In this document: piece by piece, positions 53,323 to 62,330 of the stretch
How the letters are laid out: each line of letters opens with the position of its first letter
How positions within the stretch are numbered: position 1 is the first letter of the stretch
From: Desulfobacteraceae bacterium
Lineage (GTDB): Bacteria > Desulfobacterota > Desulfobacteria > Desulfobacterales > Desulfobacteraceae
Direction: 5' to 3'
NCBI GenBank assembly: GCA_024225635.1
Contig: JAAEMK010000557.1
Coordinates: 62,001-126,000 of the forward strand
Length of the DNA stretch: 64,000 bases
The notes under the pieces: model-generated
The model's database searches: none
What the model was told of the DNA's origin: nothing
The model's input: only the letters and a program-made list of their open reading frames with translations
Translations under genes and position numbers: made by a program

Positions 53323-54552
53323 TTAATTGACCATGGCCCTCAATTGGCTTTTGATCTTGGCATAGCCTTGTCCCTGCCTGTTCACCATGATTACAAAGGG
53401 GTAGAGCCCGTCGTTTCCGTCCGCAAAATATCCGGCCCTGGTGCGTATCCCTGCCAGGGTGCCTGTCTTGTAAAATTCGTTTCCCTTATGGTTCATGAGC
53501 CCGTGGTGTTCCTTGAACGCCATGAGTATCTTGAGCATCTGTCTTGGGGTGATCCTGTTTTTCCTTGAGAGCCCGGACCCTTCCGCAATGATTGTTCCGG
53601 GAATGCCGAGGATTTCGGCGGCATAGGTTTCAAGGGTGGTGATTCCCTTTTCAAGGGTGGCGGAGGAGGCGGATGCCCTGGCGCCCACGGTGAGAAATAT
53701 TTGGTTTGCCATGAAGTTGTTGGAGTATTGGAGCAGCCGTTGCACAAGCTCCTCCAGGGTGTAGGGAGAGACGTGGGTATAGATCTTTTCATCCCCGTCC
53801 CTGACCCGGCCCTCCCTGACCGTTCCGGTGATTGCCGTTCCCCCGGTTTTTAAAAAATAGGTCACAAGCCGTCCCGCATAAATGCGGCTTTCCTCTCTTG
53901 GAAGAACGATTCTTCCCTGGTCGAGCCTCGATGCGCGGATATGTTTCTTTGCAAAGTCAAGCAGGGGCGTCTGGGGTTCGGCGCTGATATAGCGGTTCTC
54001 TTTTTTATCGAACTTGAATGACACGGTGTTGAAGTTGGCGCCCACGGCATTGACCGAGGCGTCATAGGGGTTGGCGGAGCTGCCGGTGCCGGGAATCTCG
54101 ATACCGGGGTCAAAAAAGCCGTTGTCCACCTCTATGCCGTTCACTGTTGCTATTCCCTTTTTTTTCAGGGCTGACGCAAGCCCATGGCAAAGTTGCCTGA
54201 TCACCTCCGAGGTGAGGAAGGGGTCGCCATATCCCCGGATCTTCAGGGTGTTGCCGGGGGTTATGAAAAAATCGGTTTTGAACCGGAAGTGTCCTCCCAG
54301 GTGGTGGATCGCTTCAAGGGAGGTGAGCAGTTTGAAGGTGGAGGCCGGTATGAGCGGCTGGTCGATGTTCCGGGATGCAAGAATATTTCCTTCACCATCG
54401 GCCAGGAGGTAGCCAACCCTTTCATCCCCGCCGGCCCTGGCGCCCGGCGCCAGGGAGAAGAGGGCGGCCAGGCAGCAGAGGCACACCAGGAAAAAGGGGA
54501 ACGGCCGAAACGGAACCGTCCCCGTCGGGATGCGTTTTTCGGATCTAGGCAT
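53323..54552 (-). CDS. dacB: D-alanyl-D-alanine carboxypeptidase DacB/PBP4 (S13)
   Basis: 409 residues with a signal peptide (to about ARAG). Penicillin-binding motifs: S-x-x-K in IPASTFKLLTS, S-x-N in YSNNFMANQIF, and KTG in FYKTGTLAGIRTRAGYF. PBP4-type enzymes trim and open peptidoglycan cross-links in the periplasm. Start overlaps the M18 peptidase stop by 8 bp. Confidence 0.92.
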   Translation of the reverse strand: MPRSEKRIPTGTVPFRPFPFFLVCLCCLAALFSLAPGARAGGDERVGYLLADGEGNILASRNIDQPLIPASTFKLLTSLEAIHHLGGHFRFKTDFFITPGNTLKIRGYGDPFLTSEVIRQLCHGLASALKKKGIATVNGIEVDNGFFDPGIEIPGTGSSANPYDASVNAVGANFNTVSFKFDKKENRYISAEPQTPLLDFAKKHIRASRLDQGRIVLPREESRIYAGRLVTYFLKTGGTAITGTVREGRVRDGDEKIYTHVSPYTLEELVQRLLQYSNNFMANQIFLTVGARASASSATLEKGITTLETYAAEILGIPGTIIAEGSGLSRKNRITPRQMLKILMAFKEHHGLMNHKGNEFYKTGTLAGIRTRAGYFADGNDGLYPFVIMVNRQGQGYAKIKSQLRAMVN

Positions 54553-55966
54553 AAAACGCTTCGTATCCCTTGAAGGTCATGTAGATGTCCGCCTTGCTGG
54601 AGATCTCAAAGGGGGCGTGCATGGAGAGGATTCCAGGGCCGCAATCGAGGATCTCCATCCCCTTTTGGGCAAGGAATTTGGCAATGGTTCCCCCGCCGCC
54701 CTGGTCGATTTTTCCAAGCTCTCCGGTCTGCCACACGATCTTGTTTTTGTCGAAGAGGTTTCTCACCCGACCGACAAATTCGGCACTGGCGTCACTGGAG
54801 CCGGATTTGCCCCGGGAGCCGGTGAACTTGGTCATGCAGATGCCGTGGCCCAGTTTTGCCGCGTTCATCTTCTCATGGACCTCCTTGAAGTCGGGATCCA
54901 TGGCCGCATTGACATCCCCGGACAGGGCCCGGGTGTTGATCAGGGTTTTTCTTACGGTGCGGTCGTCAACCGCTCCTTCGGTCAGCAGGATGAGATCGGA
55001 GATGAAATCCTCCATAAAAGCCGACTGGGCACCGGTGTTGCCTTCGCTGCCGATCTCTTCCTTGTCAAAGAAGAGGCCAAGGGCGGTACGTTTCGGGGCC
55101 TTGGTTTCAAGCAGGGCCGCAAGCTGGGTAAAGGCGCAGATCCTGTCATCCTGGCCGTAGCCGCCCACAAGGGAGCGGTCAAGGCCGATGTCCCTTGCCT
55201 TGGTTGCGGGCACGGCTTCGAGTTCGGCACTGACAAAATCCTCCTCGGTGATGCCGTAGCGCTCATGGAGGAGGTTCAGCAGCCCGAGCTTGAACCGGTC
55301 GCTCACGGTGTCGCTGCCCAAGGGGCGGCTTCCGGCAATGAGGTTGAGCTTTTCACCCTCAAAGGCTTCGGAGAGCTTTTTGCTCTCCTGGAGCTTGCCC
55401 GCAAGGTGGGGCAGCAGGTCGGATACCACAAAGACAGGGTCTGAGGCCTCTTCTCCGATAACCACGTCGATGCACTGGCCGTCCCCCTTGATGATCCTGC
55501 CGTGGAGGGCCAGGGGAATCGAGAGCCATTGGTATTTCCGTATGCCGCCGTAGTAGTGGGTTTTTAACAGGGCCAGGTCGGTATCTTCATATACCGGGTT
55601 CTGCTTGAGGTCCAGCCGCGGGGAGTCGATGTGGGAGGCGATGAGGTTGATGCCGTCCCCAATGGGATCATCTCCCAGTACGGCCATGGCGACGCATCTC
55701 TCCTTGTTCAGGGCGTAGATTTTCCGGTGGGGCTTGGCTGTCCCTTTTTTGAGGGCGGTTTCAATGCTGACAAATCCATTTTTCTCGGCCCGGGCGATGA
55801 TCTCCCTTGCCGCCTCCCGTTCGGTCTTTGATCTGTCAAGAAAGGCTTTATAATCATCGGCCAGGCTGAACGCCTTTTGGGTGTCGGTTGCCGAGAGCTC
55901 GTCCCAGACCAGTCTGTCTTTTTTGGATAGTTGCTTTTTCAGTTTTTCGATCTCTTTCTTGTTCAT
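54545..55966 (-). CDS. M18-family aminopeptidase
   Basis: 473-residue cytoplasmic zinc aminopeptidase (aspartyl aminopeptidase family). Metal ligands: ASHIDSPRLDLK (first His/Asp), FFDKEEIGSEGNTGAQS (Glu pair) and the C-terminal ILSMHAPFEISSKADIYM (His). A long internal segment (about 230-330) is typical of the bacterial branch. It shares a transcript with dacB and the upstream secreted protein. Confidence 0.92.
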   Translation of the reverse strand: MNKKEIEKLKKQLSKKDRLVWDELSATDTQKAFSLADDYKAFLDRSKTEREAAREIIARAEKNGFVSIETALKKGTAKPHRKIYALNKERCVAMAVLGDDPIGDGINLIASHIDSPRLDLKQNPVYEDTDLALLKTHYYGGIRKYQWLSIPLALHGRIIKGDGQCIDVVIGEEASDPVFVVSDLLPHLAGKLQESKKLSEAFEGEKLNLIAGSRPLGSDTVSDRFKLGLLNLLHERYGITEEDFVSAELEAVPATKARDIGLDRSLVGGYGQDDRICAFTQLAALLETKAPKRTALGLFFDKEEIGSEGNTGAQSAFMEDFISDLILLTEGAVDDRTVRKTLINTRALSGDVNAAMDPDFKEVHEKMNAAKLGHGICMTKFTGSRGKSGSSDASAEFVGRVRNLFDKNKIVWQTGELGKIDQGGGGTIAKFLAQKGMEILDCGPGILSMHAPFEISSKADIYMTFKGYEAFYA

Positions 55967-55992
55967 GGTGAACCTTGTTTTTGTTTTAAAAG

Positions 55993-56577
55993 TTAAAATA
56001 AGGAGATAAAACCCTGTAGTGCTTGTTTTATCTTTGTTTTAAAATGAAGCAGTTTCCATCTGTCCGGAAACGCCAGGGGGGTGAACCGGGCATTGAAAAC
56101 AGCGGAAAAACACTGGGTCCGGGGATCATAAGCGGTGGAGAGGGTTTCCATGGGGGGGATCACGGCCCCTTCATAGCTCACGACCGTATCGATACCGGCT
56201 GTTTTGCCGGAAAAGACCGATGAAGCGGTTGAAACGGATTTTAACCCTTTCTCCTCCAGGAGCAGCTTCAGGGCGTTTTCCTTTGCGCGATCGAGGCGCT
56301 CCCGGGTGGAATCCCCCGGAACCGCGGTTACCGATCCCCTTGTGGCTATGGTGGTAAAATTTTCCGCCCTGAAGTCATTATCTGCCGGGACCATGAGGAG
56401 TTTTGTGTCAACAACCCGGTTGTTGGACGACTTTATGTCGTATCGCAGGTAGTATATCCCGATTCCTTGGCTTGCGCCGGATGCCGCGGTTACCAAGGGC
56501 TGGGCCAGCAGCAGAGCGATGAGAATGATAAAAACACTATTTAATTTTGTGATCGCTGGCATGGTTATTGTATTCAT
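55993..56577 (-). CDS. Secreted protein of unknown function
   Basis: 194 residues with a signal peptide (KLNSVFIILIALLLAQPLVTAASGA). Not recognised. The mature part is mixed alpha/beta with RERLDRAKENALKLLLEEKGL and PPMETLSTAYDPRTQCFSAVF, and one Cys. It heads the operon with the M18 peptidase and dacB, so an envelope role is likely. The ribosome site is weak; the ATG five codons later is an alternative. Confidence 0.65.
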   Translation of the reverse strand: MNTITMPAITKLNSVFIILIALLLAQPLVTAASGASQGIGIYYLRYDIKSSNNRVVDTKLLMVPADNDFRAENFTTIATRGSVTAVPGDSTRERLDRAKENALKLLLEEKGLKSVSTASSVFSGKTAGIDTVVSYEGAVIPPMETLSTAYDPRTQCFSAVFNARFTPLAFPDRWKLLHFKTKIKQALQGFISLF

Positions 56578-56710
56578 GATCTTTATGTTGAGTTAAGGAT
56601 AAAGTTTCAATTAAAGTTAATCGTACGTCGTGACGATGCTAGACAATATCATGAACTATCAACAGGAATCAATCTTTAGGGTATTAAAGGCACAGATTTC
56701 AGGGCAATAC

Positions 56711-56801
56711 GGGGACAGATTTAATTTACTAAGGGGACAGATTTGAAATCTGTCCCCAATCTACACAACAATAGAGGGGACAGATTTTTAAATCTGTCCC
56801 C
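56711..56801. repeat. GGGGACAGATTT-type repeat cluster before the LPP20-like gene
   Basis: A half-copy at 56711-56722, then GGGGACAGATTT-G-AAATCTGTCCCC at 56733-56757 and a second full stem at 56776-56801, each a perfect 12-bp inverted repeat. A weaker CACAGATTTCA lies at 56691. The last stem ends 24 nt before the lipoprotein ATG, near its ribosome site. Confidence 0.88.
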
Positions 56802-56825
56802 CCCCAATCTACAAGGGTGGAAAAA

Positions 56826-57365
56826 ATGAAGAGACTATTTATGGCGTTATTGGGGCTTACGGCAACCGTTCTGGTGCTATCCGGGTGCGGGTCTAATTAT
56901 CTGACATCCTCGGGTTCCACGGGCAATGTCCTGGGCACCCCGGACGGCGGCGACGGGTCAAGGAAGGTTGTTACCTTTTATGTCGTTGGAAAGGGGCTTG
57001 AGCCCGAAGGAGCCCTCACCCGGGGGCAGGCCGTGCTGATGGCCGAACGTGCGGCCGTGGCCGACGGCTACCGGCAGCTGGTGGAAAAGCTCAGGGGCGT
57101 GTACGTGGATGCCCAGTTGAAGGCCGGTAACGGTACGGTCAACTATGATGCAATTCAGCTTTACACCCAGTCCTGGATAAGGGGCACCGAGGTGATGGAA
57201 CTCAAGCGCGCGGATTACGGTATCACCGAGGCCCGCATGCGGCTCCGGGTCAAGTTTGCCATGAGGGGAATGGTCTGGTGGCCCGTGGGGATCGACACCG
57301 ATGTAGGGCCGGTGAGAACGGCTTCACGCCAAGGGGTTGTCAGTCCTGGATCATCTATTAAATAG
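56826..57365 (+). CDS. LPP20-like lipoprotein
   Basis: 179 residues. Lipobox LVLSGC (Cys about 20). The LPP20/FlgO-type domain has LMAERAAVADGYRQLVEKLRGVYVDAQ and ARMRLRVKFAMRG. Family members are outer-membrane lipoproteins, some linked to flagella. The ATG at 56826 follows AAGGGTGG. First of a plus-strand run of envelope genes. Confidence 0.8.
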   Translation: MKRLFMALLGLTATVLVLSGCGSNYLTSSGSTGNVLGTPDGGDGSRKVVTFYVVGKGLEPEGALTRGQAVLMAERAAVADGYRQLVEKLRGVYVDAQLKAGNGTVNYDAIQLYTQSWIRGTEVMELKRADYGITEARMRLRVKFAMRGMVWWPVGIDTDVGPVRTASRQGVVSPGSSIK

Positions 57366-57387
57366 TAACACCATTCTGGAGGTTGTC

Positions 57388-58341
57388 ATGAAACATGTCT
57401 GCCCGTGGGGACGCGGTTTGTTTGGTTCCATACTGGTATTGATCGGGTTGACCCTGGTGGTTCCGCCCTTGTTCGGGGCCGGTCTCGATTCCATATACGG
57501 CAGGGAAGAGTTGGTCGGGATTATCGAACTCAACAACAGAAACATCGGGGAGCTGGACGAGCAGTTGGCGTCGATCCAGGCTGAGATTGACTGGCTCGAT
57601 CTGAAGATCAAGCGGTTGACCGACTACGGAAAGGTCATTTCTTCCGAAATGATCCGGTCCATGAAGCTCAAGAAGAGCAAACTTGACTCTGTGTCCAGGG
57701 AGCGGGCCCGCCTTGCTGCCCTGGCCAAAGAGTACGGGGCGACCCTTACACGTATTGATGCCAGGCTTGAGCGGGAGGCAAGGGAGCTTGCCAGGCGCGA
57801 AGCGGCAAAAAAAGCAACCCCGAAGCTTGCTGAAACGCCTGCCGTAAAAGCGAAGCCCGCCATGATCCGGGAAGCGGACCTTCCCGGGCCGGTCGACGGG
57901 GTAAAGATAGGGTTTGATGAGCTGGCAAGAGCGGTCAGGAAGGCAGGCCTTCAGGACTGGGTCGAGGTGGTTGGTGACGGCACCTGTGTCAGGATTGAAA
58001 ACCAGCTTCCCATCCTGTTCGCCTCGGGAAAGGCCAATCTTGTCAAGGAGTACAAGTCGTTCCTCAGAAAGCTTGCAAGGTTTCTAAAGCCCTATGACGT
58101 TCGCGTTGTTGTGGACGGGTATGCGGACTCCGATCCGATTCGAACGGCCAGGTATCCATCCAATTTCGAGCTCGGTGCGACCAGGGCCGCCAACATCGTC
58201 CACGAACTGGTGAAGAACGGTCTCAAACCCTCGGTTTTCAAGATAGCAAGTACCGGGGAATACCGGTTCCAGGCCAAGAAGTCATCAAAGCGAAAGCTCC
58301 TTGAGCGGCGGGCCCAGGTGTCGGTGATTTTTTCAGGATAA
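57388..58341 (+). CDS. OmpA/MotB-domain envelope protein with coiled coil
   Basis: 317 residues. An N-terminal hydrophobic segment (about 9-32; signal or anchor), a long coiled coil (about 40-130), an Ala/Lys-rich linker and an OmpA-like peptidoglycan-binding domain (PILFASGKANLVKEYKSFLRKLARFL, VVDGYADSDPIRTARYPSNFELGATRAANIV). It resembles MotB-type proteins but no MotA is nearby. The ATG at 57388 follows TGGAGG. Confidence 0.83.
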   Translation: MKHVCPWGRGLFGSILVLIGLTLVVPPLFGAGLDSIYGREELVGIIELNNRNIGELDEQLASIQAEIDWLDLKIKRLTDYGKVISSEMIRSMKLKKSKLDSVSRERARLAALAKEYGATLTRIDARLEREARELARREAAKKATPKLAETPAVKAKPAMIREADLPGPVDGVKIGFDELARAVRKAGLQDWVEVVGDGTCVRIENQLPILFASGKANLVKEYKSFLRKLARFLKPYDVRVVVDGYADSDPIRTARYPSNFELGATRAANIVHELVKNGLKPSVFKIASTGEYRFQAKKSSKRKLLERRAQVSVIFSG

Positions 58342-58380
58342 CCCTTGCCCGTATCGGACCCTTTGTGCTAAAGCAGGATT

Positions 58381-59121
58381 ATGCAAGCTTATAATAATAA
58401 TAATTATCATCAACATCAGGTTTTTAAAAATGTCCTGGTTGCGGCCCTGTGCCTGATCACGGCTTTCGTCGTCAGCGCCTGCGGGGGCGGCTCCCCGGAC
58501 GGGCTCGCCTTGAACAGGGTTAAGGCCGGCCTGGCAGAGGAGCCTACCTGTTCAATCCTCCTGGAGGATATGAAGCAGGAGGGCGCCTTCTCCAAAACCT
58601 ATTACCACAAATATCTGGTGGTCCAGCCGGAGGGGTCACACTCCACCGACTGGCTCAAGGTGCCCGAATCCTACTACAACGACACCCAGGGCTTCCTAGG
58701 CATGGCCCTTTTTTCCAAAAAGGACGGTGTGCCGGACACCCAGGTGTCGCCGCCGGGGTATAATTTTGTGGGAGATCCCGAGTACGGGCGGTGGCGGGAG
58801 GATTCCCAGGGGGGATCGTTCTGGGAGTTCTACGGGAAGTACGCCTTTTTCACAAGCCTGTTCGGGGGGTGGTACCACCCGGTCCACCGCAGTGACTACT
58901 CCATGTATAAACAGCACCGCTCGAGGAACCAGCCGTTCTTTGGTAGAAAAAAAGAGTTCGGTTCCGCAGGCAAGATCGTGAAGACCAAACGGCCCGGGTT
59001 CTACGCCCGCCGCATGGCCGGGGTAAATGCGGGTAAGAGTTCGTTCAAGGCAAAGGCATCCAAGCGGGTGGGCAGGACAAAAACAGGTTTCAGGAGCAGG
59101 TCCGGAGGTTCTGGGAAATGA
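58381..59121 (+). CDS. Lipoprotein of unknown function upstream of DUF350
   Basis: 246 residues. Lipobox VVSAC (Cys about 34), then Gly-rich CGGGSPDG. The middle is rich in Tyr/Trp/Phe (SFWEFYGKYAFFTSLFGGWYHP); the C-terminal 70 residues are strongly basic (KAKASKRVGRTKTGFRSRSG). An unusual N-terminus QAYNNNNYHQHQ comes from an AAT run. Overlaps the DUF350 gene by 4 bp, so the two are probably made together. Not recognised as a named family. Confidence 0.75.
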   Translation: MQAYNNNNYHQHQVFKNVLVAALCLITAFVVSACGGGSPDGLALNRVKAGLAEEPTCSILLEDMKQEGAFSKTYYHKYLVVQPEGSHSTDWLKVPESYYNDTQGFLGMALFSKKDGVPDTQVSPPGYNFVGDPEYGRWREDSQGGSFWEFYGKYAFFTSLFGGWYHPVHRSDYSMYKQHRSRNQPFFGRKKEFGSAGKIVKTKRPGFYARRMAGVNAGKSSFKAKASKRVGRTKTGFRSRSGGSGK

Positions 59122-59987
59122 CTATTGATGATCTCTTGATCGGTCTCATCTATATCGCTCTTTTTTTTCTTCTCTTTGCCCTTGGCAAGCTTGTCTACAA
59201 CCTGCTGCACAGGGAGTATGACCTCAACAAAGAGATGGTCGTGAAGGACAATCCCGCCGTCAGCCTTGCCGTCACCGGCTACTATGCCGGGCTTGTTCTT
59301 GCCATCGGCGCCGCCGTTGTGGGGCCTTCGGACGGGCTTGCCTCGGATGTCATGGATATTCTGATTTACGGCATCTTGAGCATTGTTCTTTTGAACCTTT
59401 CCTCCTTTCTCTGCGAGTGGGTCATCCTGTATCGGTTTAACGTCAGGGACGAACTGTTGCGTGACAGGAACCAGGGGACCGGCGCCGTCATCTTCGGGGT
59501 GCTTGTGGCCTCGGGATTTGTGATCTTCGGCTCCGTTTCCGGAAGCGGCGGCACGATCTGGACCGCCATGGGGTTCTGGGGGCTCGGCCAGGTGCTCCTG
59601 GTGGTTGCGGCCCTGGTCTACAACTTCATCACTCCCTTTAACGTTCACCGGGAGATAGAAAAGGACAATGTGGCCGCCGGCATCGCCTTTGCGGGCGCCC
59701 TGGTGGCCCTGGGCATCGTGGTGGGGCTTGCCGCCGAGGGGGATTTCACCTCCTGGAGGGAAAATATTCCCGCTTTCATGGCCTATGCCGGCATCGGTCT
59801 TGTCTCCCTTCCTTTCCTGCGGCTCCTTACCGACAAGCTCCTCCTTCCCGGGGTGAAGCTTTCCGATGAGATCATCGGGCTTCGTCCGGACAAATCCAGG
59901 GAGAAGCGGGGACCCAATGTGGGCGCCGCCTATGTTGAGGCCTTTGCCTACATTGCCGGGGCGTTCATCATCTACTGGTGCATCTGA
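59118..59987 (+). CDS. DUF350-family membrane protein (two DUF350 repeats)
   Basis: 289 residues, about eight membrane helices arranged as two repeats, each with a DUF350 signature (DNPAVSLAVTGYYAGLVLAIG and DNVAAGIAFAGALVALGIVVG). Function unknown; genes of this family often sit beside spermidine-synthase-like and lipoprotein genes, as here. Confidence 0.85.
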   Translation: MTIDDLLIGLIYIALFFLLFALGKLVYNLLHREYDLNKEMVVKDNPAVSLAVTGYYAGLVLAIGAAVVGPSDGLASDVMDILIYGILSIVLLNLSSFLCEWVILYRFNVRDELLRDRNQGTGAVIFGVLVASGFVIFGSVSGSGGTIWTAMGFWGLGQVLLVVAALVYNFITPFNVHREIEKDNVAAGIAFAGALVALGIVVGLAAEGDFTSWRENIPAFMAYAGIGLVSLPFLRLLTDKLLLPGVKLSDEIIGLRPDKSREKRGPNVGAAYVEAFAYIAGAFIIYWCI

Positions 59988-60004
59988 TTAGAAAAGGCCC
60001 GACC

Positions 60005-61552
60005 ATGACAACCGGACATACCAGAACCCTTCAGGTGGCAATGTTTGCAACTGGCTGCTCAGGCATCGTTGCCGAGTATGTTCTCTCCACCCTTGCCACC
60101 TATCTCCTTGGCAACGCCATATTCCAGTGGTCCATTGTCATGTCCATGATGCTCTTCTCCATGGGCCTGGGCAGCCGGGTCAGCAGGAATTTCAGGAAAA
60201 ACCTCCTGGACAGCTTCATCCTCATCGAATTCTGCCTTTCCCTCACCTGCGCCGCATCCGGCGCCATCGTGTTCGGGTTTGCCGCCTACACCGAGGCCAG
60301 GATTTTCATTATCTACTCCCTGGCCCTTGTGGTGGGGCTTTTCATCGGCATGGAGATCCCCCTTGCCACCCGGATCAACAGCCAGTACCAGGAGCTTCGA
60401 TCCAACATCTCGACGGTGATGGAGATGGACTATTTCGGATCGCTTCTCGGGGGGCTCCTCTTTGCCTTTGTGCTCCTGCCCTTTCTGGGGCTGACCTATA
60501 CCCCCCTTATCCTCGGCAGCATCAATTTTGCCGTGGCCGCGTTTTTCTTTCTGAGGTTCAGGGGGCTTGTGGCGGCCAGGCGGCCCGTGGGTGTCCTCTT
60601 TGTCCTTGTCCTGGTGCTCCTGGGTACCCTTGCCGTCACGGTGAAGCCCATTGTGAGGTATGGTGAGCAGAAAAAATACAAGGACCTGGTGGTCCTGTCC
60701 CGGCAGACACGGTTCCAGAAGATCGTCATGACCCGGTGGAAGGATTGGTACTGGCTCTACATCAACGGTGACGAGCAGTTCTCCACCTATGATGAGGAAC
60801 GTTACCACGAGCCCCTGGTCCATCCCGCCCTGAAGCTTTGCTCCGACTCTTCCCGGGTGTTGATCCTGGGGGGCGGCGACGGCCTGGCCGTGCGGGAGGT
60901 GCTGAAGCACAAGGGGGTCAAGACCGTCACCCTTGTGGATATCGATACCGTGATGACCGGTCTTGCGAAAAACCATCCCTTGTTTACCACCATCAACATG
61001 GGTTCCATGAACGATACAAGAGTAACTGTGTTGAACATGGATGCCTCGTCCTTTCTCGACCAGGACGATTCCCTCTACAACGTGATCCTGATCGATCTTC
61101 CGGACCCGGACTCCATGGATCTCATGCACCTCTACGCCAAGGGGTTCTATACGGACCTTTCAAAGCGGCTGGCCAGGGGCGGGGTGGTGGTGACCCAGGC
61201 TTCGAGTCCTTTTTTTGCACGAAAGGCCTACCTGTGTATCCTGAAGACCATGGATGCGGCGGGCCTTGTCACGCTTCCCTTTCACAACCAGGTGCCGACC
61301 CTTGGGGAGTGGGGATGGGTCCTTGGTACAAGGAAGGGCGATGCCACCCGTGAGCAGCTCAAAGCCGCGGCCTCGTCCCTTGATTTCCAAGATATCGAAA
61401 CCCGGTTCCTCAACCACGACGCCATGGTGTCCATGGTTCAATTCGGAAAAGGATTGTTTGATTCCAAAGACGCAGATTCTGTAAAAATAAACACGATTTC
61501 CGATCCCGTACTTCTCCGTTACTACCAGGAGGGCTCCTGGGGCGTCTATTAG
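60005..61552 (+). CDS. Membrane-anchored spermidine-synthase-like protein
   Basis: 515 residues. The N-terminal half has about seven membrane helices (VAEYVLSTLATYLLGNAIFQWS...). The C-terminal half is a spermidine synthase-type SAM-binding domain: FSTYDEERYHEPLVHPAL, VLILGGGDGLAVREVLKH, VTLVDIDTVM, YNVILIDLPDPDS. An aminopropyl or methyl transfer is implied but the substrate is not known. The ATG at 60005 after AAAAGG is chosen over an upstream GTG that overlaps the DUF350 gene. Confidence 0.87.
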   Translation: MTTGHTRTLQVAMFATGCSGIVAEYVLSTLATYLLGNAIFQWSIVMSMMLFSMGLGSRVSRNFRKNLLDSFILIEFCLSLTCAASGAIVFGFAAYTEARIFIIYSLALVVGLFIGMEIPLATRINSQYQELRSNISTVMEMDYFGSLLGGLLFAFVLLPFLGLTYTPLILGSINFAVAAFFFLRFRGLVAARRPVGVLFVLVLVLLGTLAVTVKPIVRYGEQKKYKDLVVLSRQTRFQKIVMTRWKDWYWLYINGDEQFSTYDEERYHEPLVHPALKLCSDSSRVLILGGGDGLAVREVLKHKGVKTVTLVDIDTVMTGLAKNHPLFTTINMGSMNDTRVTVLNMDASSFLDQDDSLYNVILIDLPDPDSMDLMHLYAKGFYTDLSKRLARGGVVVTQASSPFFARKAYLCILKTMDAAGLVTLPFHNQVPTLGEWGWVLGTRKGDATREQLKAAASSLDFQDIETRFLNHDAMVSMVQFGKGLFDSKDADSVKINTISDPVLLRYYQEGSWGVY

Positions 61553-61554
61553 GG

Positions 61555-61630
61555 AAAAGGGGACAGATCTATTTTTTGAGGGAAAAGGGGACAGATCTAT
61601 TTTTTGAAAAATAAATCTGTCCCCTTTTTC
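61555..61630. repeat. GGGGACAGATCT-type repeat cluster beside the toxin gene
   Basis: Two forward copies of GGGGACAGATCTATTTTTTGA; the second pairs with AAATCTGTCCCC to make a long A/T-closed stem (61587-61624) with T-run. It lies between the spermidine-synthase-like gene and the convergent toxin gene, and could also act as terminator. Confidence 0.88.
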
Positions 61631-61636
61631 CTTCTC

Positions 61637-61921
61637 TTACCGGGTGGCTGCTATCTTATAGACTGTATTCGCTTCCCGTTTTCCCACGGCTATGACCACA
61701 ACGACAAGCTCTGAGTTTCTGACTTCGTAAACCAGTCGATAGCCGGCATTTCGAAGTTTGATTTTGAATCGGTTTTTATTTCCGGACAGCCTTGACGCAG
61801 GGACATGTGGATTTTGAAGTCTCTCCGTCAGTTTTTTCTTGAACTGGAAACGCAGGTTATCATCCAGCTTTCGCCATTCCTTTAATGCCTCTTTCTTGAA
61901 CTTAAGGTTATAATTCATCAA
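61637..61921 (-). CDS. RelE/StbE-family toxin
   Basis: 94-residue mRNA interferase type toxin: YNLKFKKEALKEWRKLDDNLRFQFKKKL, then RLSGNKNRFKIKLRNAGYRLVYEV and VVVVIAVGKREANTVYKIA. These are the basic strands and C-terminal catalytic/RNA-binding residues of the RelE fold. Its start overlaps the antitoxin gene by 14 bp. Confidence 0.92.
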   Translation of the reverse strand: MMNYNLKFKKEALKEWRKLDDNLRFQFKKKLTERLQNPHVPASRLSGNKNRFKIKLRNAGYRLVYEVRNSELVVVVIAVGKREANTVYKIAATR

Positions 61922-62156
61922 GTGTAACGTTTATTTCAGGCTGATCCTTGCGTGCATCGGCAAGGGCGTTAAGTTCGAGGTCTTCCAGTTTATCCATGAG
62001 GATTTCATATGCTTTGGCAGGAATACAGTAAAAAGCAGGTTTATTGCGGTTTAGTATCGCCACTGGAAAGCCTTCCCCTGCCGCTACTGTTCCCATGGGG
62101 TTTTGTTTTAATTCTGATACGCTGGCTGTGATTTCCGTTAAAATTAGGTTGGTCAT
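61908..62156 (-). CDS. Phd/StbD-family antitoxin
   Basis: 82 residues. N-terminal Phd/YefM DNA-binding half (ITASVSELKQNPMGTVAAGEGFPVAILNRNKPAFYCIP), then an acidic helix (KLEDLELNALADARKDQPE) that would wrap the toxin. GGGGAG precedes the ATG. Probably represses its own promoter. Confidence 0.92.
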   Translation of the reverse strand: MTNLILTEITASVSELKQNPMGTVAAGEGFPVAILNRNKPAFYCIPAKAYEILMDKLEDLELNALADARKDQPEINVTLDEL

Positions 62157-62198
62157 TGTAAAACTCCCCTGTTATTGGTCTTGACTTTATTCGTACTA

Positions 62199-62227
62199 AT
62201 AATAGTGCTGATAATAGGTCTTGTCAA
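62199..62227 (-). promoter_or_regulatory. Promoter of the toxin-antitoxin operon with flanking direct repeats
   Basis: Minus strand: perfect TTGACA (62222-62227), 17-bp spacer, TATTAT (62199-62204). Two direct repeats read on the plus strand, TAATAGGTCTTG (62212-62223) and TTATTGGTCTTG (62172-62183), flank the -10; they are likely antitoxin operators. Confidence 0.7.
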
Positions 62228-62241
62228 TGAGCAGGGGAAAA

Positions 62242-62296
62242 GGGGAAAGGGGACAGATTTATTTTTCTAAAAGGGGACGGATTTATTTTTTTGGAA
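62242..62296. repeat. GGGGACAGATTT-type repeats on the left of the RAYT gene
   Basis: Two forward copies: GGGGACAGATTTATTTTT (62249) and GGGGACGGATTTATTTTTTT (62273), both in the same orientation, about 40-80 bp before the RAYT start. Confidence 0.88.
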
Positions 62297-62330
62297 AGTG
62301 TTTGTTGGCCCTGCATCCGTATGATACCGT

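Noticed and set aside
56690-56801. Repeat cluster as a CRISPR array or riboswitch
   Set aside because: Copies are palindromes with 12-bp arms and irregular spacing, and recur elsewhere in the window; no spacers or cas genes.
60059-61129. 356-codon minus-strand frame rich in His and Gly
   Set aside because: Antisense shadow of the membrane spermidine-synthase-like gene.
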